Assembly: GCA_019420945.1 (NCBI GenBank)
Contig: JAHZGF010000028.1
Location: 1-52,026 of the forward strand
DNA length: 52,026 bases
From: Clostridiales bacterium
Lineage (GTDB): Bacteria > Bacillota > Clostridia > Oscillospirales > Oscillospiraceae
Reading direction: 5' to 3'
Both the position numbers and the translations under genes were made by a program. Under the pieces are notes generated by a model. It made no database searches. It saw only the letters and a program-made list of their open reading frames with translations, and was not told where the DNA came from. Of the stretch, positions 49,013-52,026 are shown in pieces (positions within the stretch are counted from its first letter, which is position 1; each line of letters begins with the position of its first letter).

Positions 49013-49081
49013 GGGGTGAATGACACAATTCTGGTGTCATTGTACCCCATCAGGCGGGAAAATGCAACTGCATTTTCCCGC
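49013..49081 (-). other. Two hairpins in the fusA-tuf spacer
   Basis: GCGGGAAAATGCA/TGCATTTTCCCGC (49054-49066 with 49069-49081) is a perfect 13-bp inverted repeat. A second, GGGG-x-ATGACAC/GTGTCAT-x-CCCC (49013-49048), lies nearer tuf and is followed by AATTTT on the minus strand. The first hairpin has no U run in the tuf direction, so it is not a plain terminator; mRNA processing or attenuation is possible. Confidence 0.6.
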
Positions 49082-49095
49082 TTTTCGGGTTGAAT

Positions 49096-51201
49096 TTAGT
49101 CGTTGTTCTTGCCGCGGCCGGCAATGATCTTCTCGGAGATGGACTTGGGGATCTGGACATAGTGGCTGGGCTCCATGGTGTAGTTGCCGCGGCCCTGAGT
49201 CCGGGAACGCAAGTCGGTGGCATAACCGAACATCTCGGCCAGAGGCACGAAGGAGTCGATCTGCACGGCGCCGTTGCGGTCCTCCTGACCACGGATTTCG
49301 CCGCGGCGGGAGATCAGGTCGCCCATGACGTTGCCCATATACTCGTCGGGGACGGTAACGGAAACCTTCATCATAGGCTCCTGGAGCACGGGGCCAGCCT
49401 TGCGGCAGGCCTCCTTGAAGGCCATGGAACCGGCGATCTTAAAGGCCATCTCGGAGGAGTCGACCTCATGGTAAGAGCCATCATACAGGGTGACCTTGAC
49501 GTCAACCACAGGATAGCCAGCCAGAACACCGGCCTGCAGAGCGCCCTGGATACCGGCGTCCACCGCGGGGATATACTCCTTGGGGATGGCGCCGCCAACC
49601 ACAGCGTTGACAAACTCGTAACCCTTGCCGGGCTCGTTGGGCTCGACAATGATCTTGACGTGGCCGTACTGACCGGAACCACCGGACTGACGCTTGTACT
49701 TGGTCTCCTGATCCACCTTCTTGGTGATGGTCTCCTTGTAGGCGACCTGAGGGGCGCCCACGTTGGCCTCAACCTTGAACTCGCGGAGCAGACGGTCCAC
49801 GATGATCTGCAGGTGGAGCTCGCCCATGCCGGCGATGATGGTCTGACCAGTCTCCTCGTCGGTGTACACCTTAAAGGTGGGGTCCTCTTCTGCCAGCTTC
49901 ACCAGAGCCACGGTCATCTTCTCCTGACCAGCCTTGGTCTTGGGCTCGATGGCCACCCGGATAACGGGCTCAGGGAACTCCATGGACTCCAGGATAACAG
50001 GATGGGACTCGTCGCAGAGGGTATCACCGGTGGTGGTGTTCTTCAGGCCGACAGCGGCGGCAATGTCGCCGGCGTAGACGGTCTCGATATCCTCACGATG
50101 GTTGGCGTGCATCTGCAGCAGACGGCCGAAGCGCTCGCGCTTGCCCTTGGTGCAGTTCAGCACGCTGTCACCGGCGTTGATGGTGCCGGAGTAGGCCCGG
50201 AAGAAGGTCAGGCGGCCCACATAGGGGTCGGTGGCAATCTTGAAGGCCAGAGCGGAGAAGGGCTCCTCATCGCTGGCATGCCGATCCTCCTCATCGCCGG
50301 TATCGGGGTTGACACCCTTGATGGCAGGGATGTCGGTGGGAGCGGGCATGTAGTCGATGATGGCGTCCAGCAGCTTCTGGACACCCTTGTTGCGGTAAGA
50401 AGTACCGCAGGTCACGGGGACACACTTGTTGGCGATGGTGCCCTTACGCAGGGCGGCCCGGATCATATCGGCGGGGACATCCTCGCCCTCCAGGACCATC
50501 ATCATGATGTCATCGTCCAGGTCGGCCACAGAGTCCAGCAGCTTGGTGCGGTACTCCTGAGCCAGCTCCATCATGTCCTCGGGAATGGGCTCAACACGCA
50601 TGTCCTTGCCCATCTCGTCGTAGTAGATGTCCGCGTCCATCTCCACCAGGTCGATGATACCCTTGAAGGTATCCTCGGAGCCGATGGGCAGCTGGATCGG
50701 AACGGCGTTGGCCTTCAGACGCTCATGGATCATGTCCAGAACGTGATAGAAGTTGGCGCCCATGATGTCCATCTTATTGACGTAGATCATGCGGGGCACG
50801 CCGTAGGTGTCGGCCTGACGCCAGACGGTCTCGGACTGGGGCTCCACGCCGCCCTTGGCGCACATGACGGTCACGGAACCGTCCAGCACGCGCAGGGAAC
50901 GCTCCACCTCGACGGTGAAGTCCACGTGGCCCGGGGTGTCGATGATGTTGATACGGTGAGAATCATACTGATTCTTGGAACCAGACCAGAAACAGGTGGT
51001 AGCAGCGGAAGTGATGGTAATACCACGCTCCTGCTCCTGAACCATCCAGTCCATGGTAGCGGCGCCATCATGGGTCTCGCCGATCTTGTGGTTTACACCG
51101 GTGTAAAACAGAATACGCTCGGTGGTAGTGGTTTTGCCGGCGTCGATGTGCGCCATGATACCGATGTTTCTGGTTCTTTCCAGAGAGACTTTTCTAGGCA
51201 T
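49096..51201 (-). CDS. fusA: Elongation factor G
   Basis: The 701-residue translocase GTPase starts MPRKVSLERTRNIGIMAHIDAGKTT, with G1 AHIDAGKTT, G3 DTPGHVDF and G4 NKMD (given here as separate motifs). Domain II begins near VLNCTKGKRERFGR, and the C-terminal domain IV-V includes PLAEMFGYATDLRSRTQGRG. Length and motifs fit canonical EF-G rather than the TetM-type protection proteins. AAAGGAG is ten bases before the ATG. It sits in the classical str order rpsL-rpsG-fusA-tuf. Confidence 0.97.
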   Translation of the reverse strand: MPRKVSLERTRNIGIMAHIDAGKTTTTERILFYTGVNHKIGETHDGAATMDWMVQEQERGITITSAATTCFWSGSKNQYDSHRINIIDTPGHVDFTVEVERSLRVLDGSVTVMCAKGGVEPQSETVWRQADTYGVPRMIYVNKMDIMGANFYHVLDMIHERLKANAVPIQLPIGSEDTFKGIIDLVEMDADIYYDEMGKDMRVEPIPEDMMELAQEYRTKLLDSVADLDDDIMMMVLEGEDVPADMIRAALRKGTIANKCVPVTCGTSYRNKGVQKLLDAIIDYMPAPTDIPAIKGVNPDTGDEEDRHASDEEPFSALAFKIATDPYVGRLTFFRAYSGTINAGDSVLNCTKGKRERFGRLLQMHANHREDIETVYAGDIAAAVGLKNTTTGDTLCDESHPVILESMEFPEPVIRVAIEPKTKAGQEKMTVALVKLAEEDPTFKVYTDEETGQTIIAGMGELHLQIIVDRLLREFKVEANVGAPQVAYKETITKKVDQETKYKRQSGGSGQYGHVKIIVEPNEPGKGYEFVNAVVGGAIPKEYIPAVDAGIQGALQAGVLAGYPVVDVKVTLYDGSYHEVDSSEMAFKIAGSMAFKEACRKAGPVLQEPMMKVSVTVPDEYMGNVMGDLISRRGEIRGQEDRNGAVQIDSFVPLAEMFGYATDLRSRTQGRGNYTMEPSHYVQIPKSISEKIIAGRGKNND

Positions 51202-51225
51202 AAGTCAAATACTCCTTTAAAAAAC

Positions 51226-51696
51226 TTACCAACGGTAATGGGCAAACGCCTTGTTGGCCTCGGCCATCTTGTGGGTATCCTCGCGCTTCTTCACGGCGTT
51301 GCCGGTGTTGTTGGCAGCGTCCATGATCTCACCGGCGAGCCGGTCGGCCATGTTCTTTTCGCTGCGGGCGCGGGAGTAGTTGGTCAGCCAACGCAGACCC
51401 AGGGTCTGCCGACGAGCGGGACGAACCTCCATGGGGACCTGATAGGTGGCGCCGCCGACACGACGGGCCTTGATCTCCAGAGAAGGCATGATGTTCTCCA
51501 TGGCGGCCTCAAAAACCTCCATGGGATCTTTTCCGGTCTTTTCCTTGATGGTGTCAAAGGCATCGTAGACAACCTTCTGGGCCACGCCCTTCTTGCCGTC
51601 CAGCATGATGCTGTTGACCAGCTTAGTCACCAGTACGGAATTGTAAATAGGATCGGGCAGAACTTCCCGCTTGGGTACATTTCCTCTTCTGGGCAC
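51226..51696 (-). CDS. rpsG: 30S ribosomal protein S7
   Basis: The 156-residue protein begins PRRGNVPKREVLPDPIYNS, the universal S7 start. I place the start at GTG 51696, eight bases after AAGGAGG. A longer frame to 51714 adds six residues and would put the ribosome site inside the coding region. Conserved LTNYSRARSEKNMADRLAGE and DTHKMAEANKAFAHYRW follow. S7 nucleates the 30S head and is a known autoregulator of the str operon in E. coli. Confidence 0.97.
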   Translation of the reverse strand: MPRRGNVPKREVLPDPIYNSVLVTKLVNSIMLDGKKGVAQKVVYDAFDTIKEKTGKDPMEVFEAAMENIMPSLEIKARRVGGATYQVPMEVRPARRQTLGLRWLTNYSRARSEKNMADRLAGEIMDAANNTGNAVKKREDTHKMAEANKAFAHYRW

Positions 51697-51907
51697 TTTG
51701 CTTCCCTCCTTCATTTAAAATGATTTCATAGGTACTCGAATGCAGTATTTCAGCACCCGTACTTGACGGACAGTTCCCGCAATGCGGGCTTGTCCGGTGC
51801 CTGCCGAGAGGTCTACCCATAAATCTATATGAATAAACTCCTGGCAAGGCTTTCGCCTTGCGCGTTGAGTGCGCAATGCTAAATTTGGTAAGGCTCAAAA
51901 AGCGAAA
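51697..51907 (-). other. Structured rpsL-rpsG intercistronic region
   Basis: The spacer is about 210 bases, long for this operon. On the minus strand it has GCAAGGC/GCCTTGC with GAAA loop, and GGACA...TGTCC enclosing CCCGCATTGCGGG. No terminator with a U run and no gene is seen. In E. coli the S12-S7 intercistronic RNA binds S7; a similar role here is inferred from position. Confidence 0.5.
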
Positions 51908-52026
51908 TTACTTCTTGGCAGCCTTGGGACGCTTGGCACCGTACTTGGAGCGAGCCTGCATACGGCCGTTGACGCCCTGGGTATCCAGAGTGCCGCGGAT
52001 GATGTGGTAACGAACACCGGGCAGGT
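51908..52026 (-). CDS. rpsL: 30S ribosomal protein S12 (partial, C-terminal end)
   Basis: Only the last 38 codons are in the window; the rest lies beyond its right edge. The visible part ends in LPGVRYHIIRGTLDTQG, VNGRMQARSKYGAKRP and KAAKK, the conserved S12 C-terminus. S12 monitors decoding in the A site. It precedes rpsG in the str operon. Confidence 0.96.
   Translation of the reverse strand, partial: LPGVRYHIIRGTLDTQGVNGRMQARSKYGAKRPKAAKK

Noticed and set aside
49090..51723. An 877-codon open frame antisense to fusA and rpsG
   Set aside because: It crosses two certain ribosomal-operon genes; the product is a His/Gly/Asp/Leu-rich shadow with no recognisable domain.

Overview
The window reads as chromosomal DNA of a GC-rich, spore-forming, anaerobic Gram-positive bacterium of the Clostridia, most like gut Oscillospiraceae (Flavonifractor / Pseudoflavonifractor / Lawsonibacter type). 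The grounds are a CIRCE-controlled hsp20, a SpoVAC protein, an [FeFe]-hydrogenase-like protein, the ecfA1-ecfA2-ecfT-truA gene order, AGGAGG-type ribosome binding sites and sigma-A promoters. The genus is inferred from protein style only; no search was possible.

Layout. 1-3817: lysis end of a prophage (tail-associated DUF859 protein cut by the window edge, small coiled-coil protein, XhlA-like protein, phi-LC3-type holin, amidase endolysin), ending at a tRNA-Leu. 3941-4580: three tRNA-Leu genes (GAG on minus, two identical CAG on plus). 4769-6122: pyrBI. 6165-10943 (minus): methionine synthesis operon with a separate activation-domain gene, MetH without that domain, and a fused homocysteine methyltransferase/methylene-THF reductase. 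11106-11748 (minus): hsp20 with a long structured leader and CIRCE.

11862-27451 (minus) is the most interesting part: a 15.6-kb cyclic-di-GMP/exopolysaccharide island. In transcription order it holds a membrane diguanylate cyclase, a Cache-domain hybrid histidine kinase, a response regulator with HD-GYP phosphodiesterase, an Hpt phosphotransfer protein, a c-di-GMP-I riboswitch with its own terminator, then VTC-domain protein, DUF4956 membrane protein, CotH-like kinase, membrane-anchored glycoside hydrolase, HEAT-repeat membrane protein, processive GT2 glycosyltransferase, coiled-coil protein and a degenerate-GGDEF/EAL phosphodiesterase with a shortened sensor domain. The signalling genes look able to make, sense and destroy c-di-GMP, and the riboswitch sits exactly at the border between signalling genes and polysaccharide genes. 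The glycosyltransferase lacks a PilZ domain, so control at the RNA level may replace allosteric control.

27736-36673 (minus): ClpE-like unfoldase, CvpA, DUF5711 protein, truA, the ECF transporter energizing module (ecfT, ecfA2, ecfA1) and an RlmI-like methyltransferase. 36833-40141 (minus): DUF6512 membrane protein, DUF362 ferredoxin-type protein and an [FeFe]-hydrogenase-like protein. 40397-42718 (plus): SGNH hydrolase and clostripain-like lipoprotein. 42728-42995: an intergenic element built of consecutive hairpins. 43002-44765 (minus): spoVAC and hemW. 44964-45878 (plus): RluA-type pseudouridine synthase. 45904-47626 (minus): MscS channel and DegV protein. 47771-52026 (minus): the str cluster (tuf, fusA, rpsG, partial rpsL).
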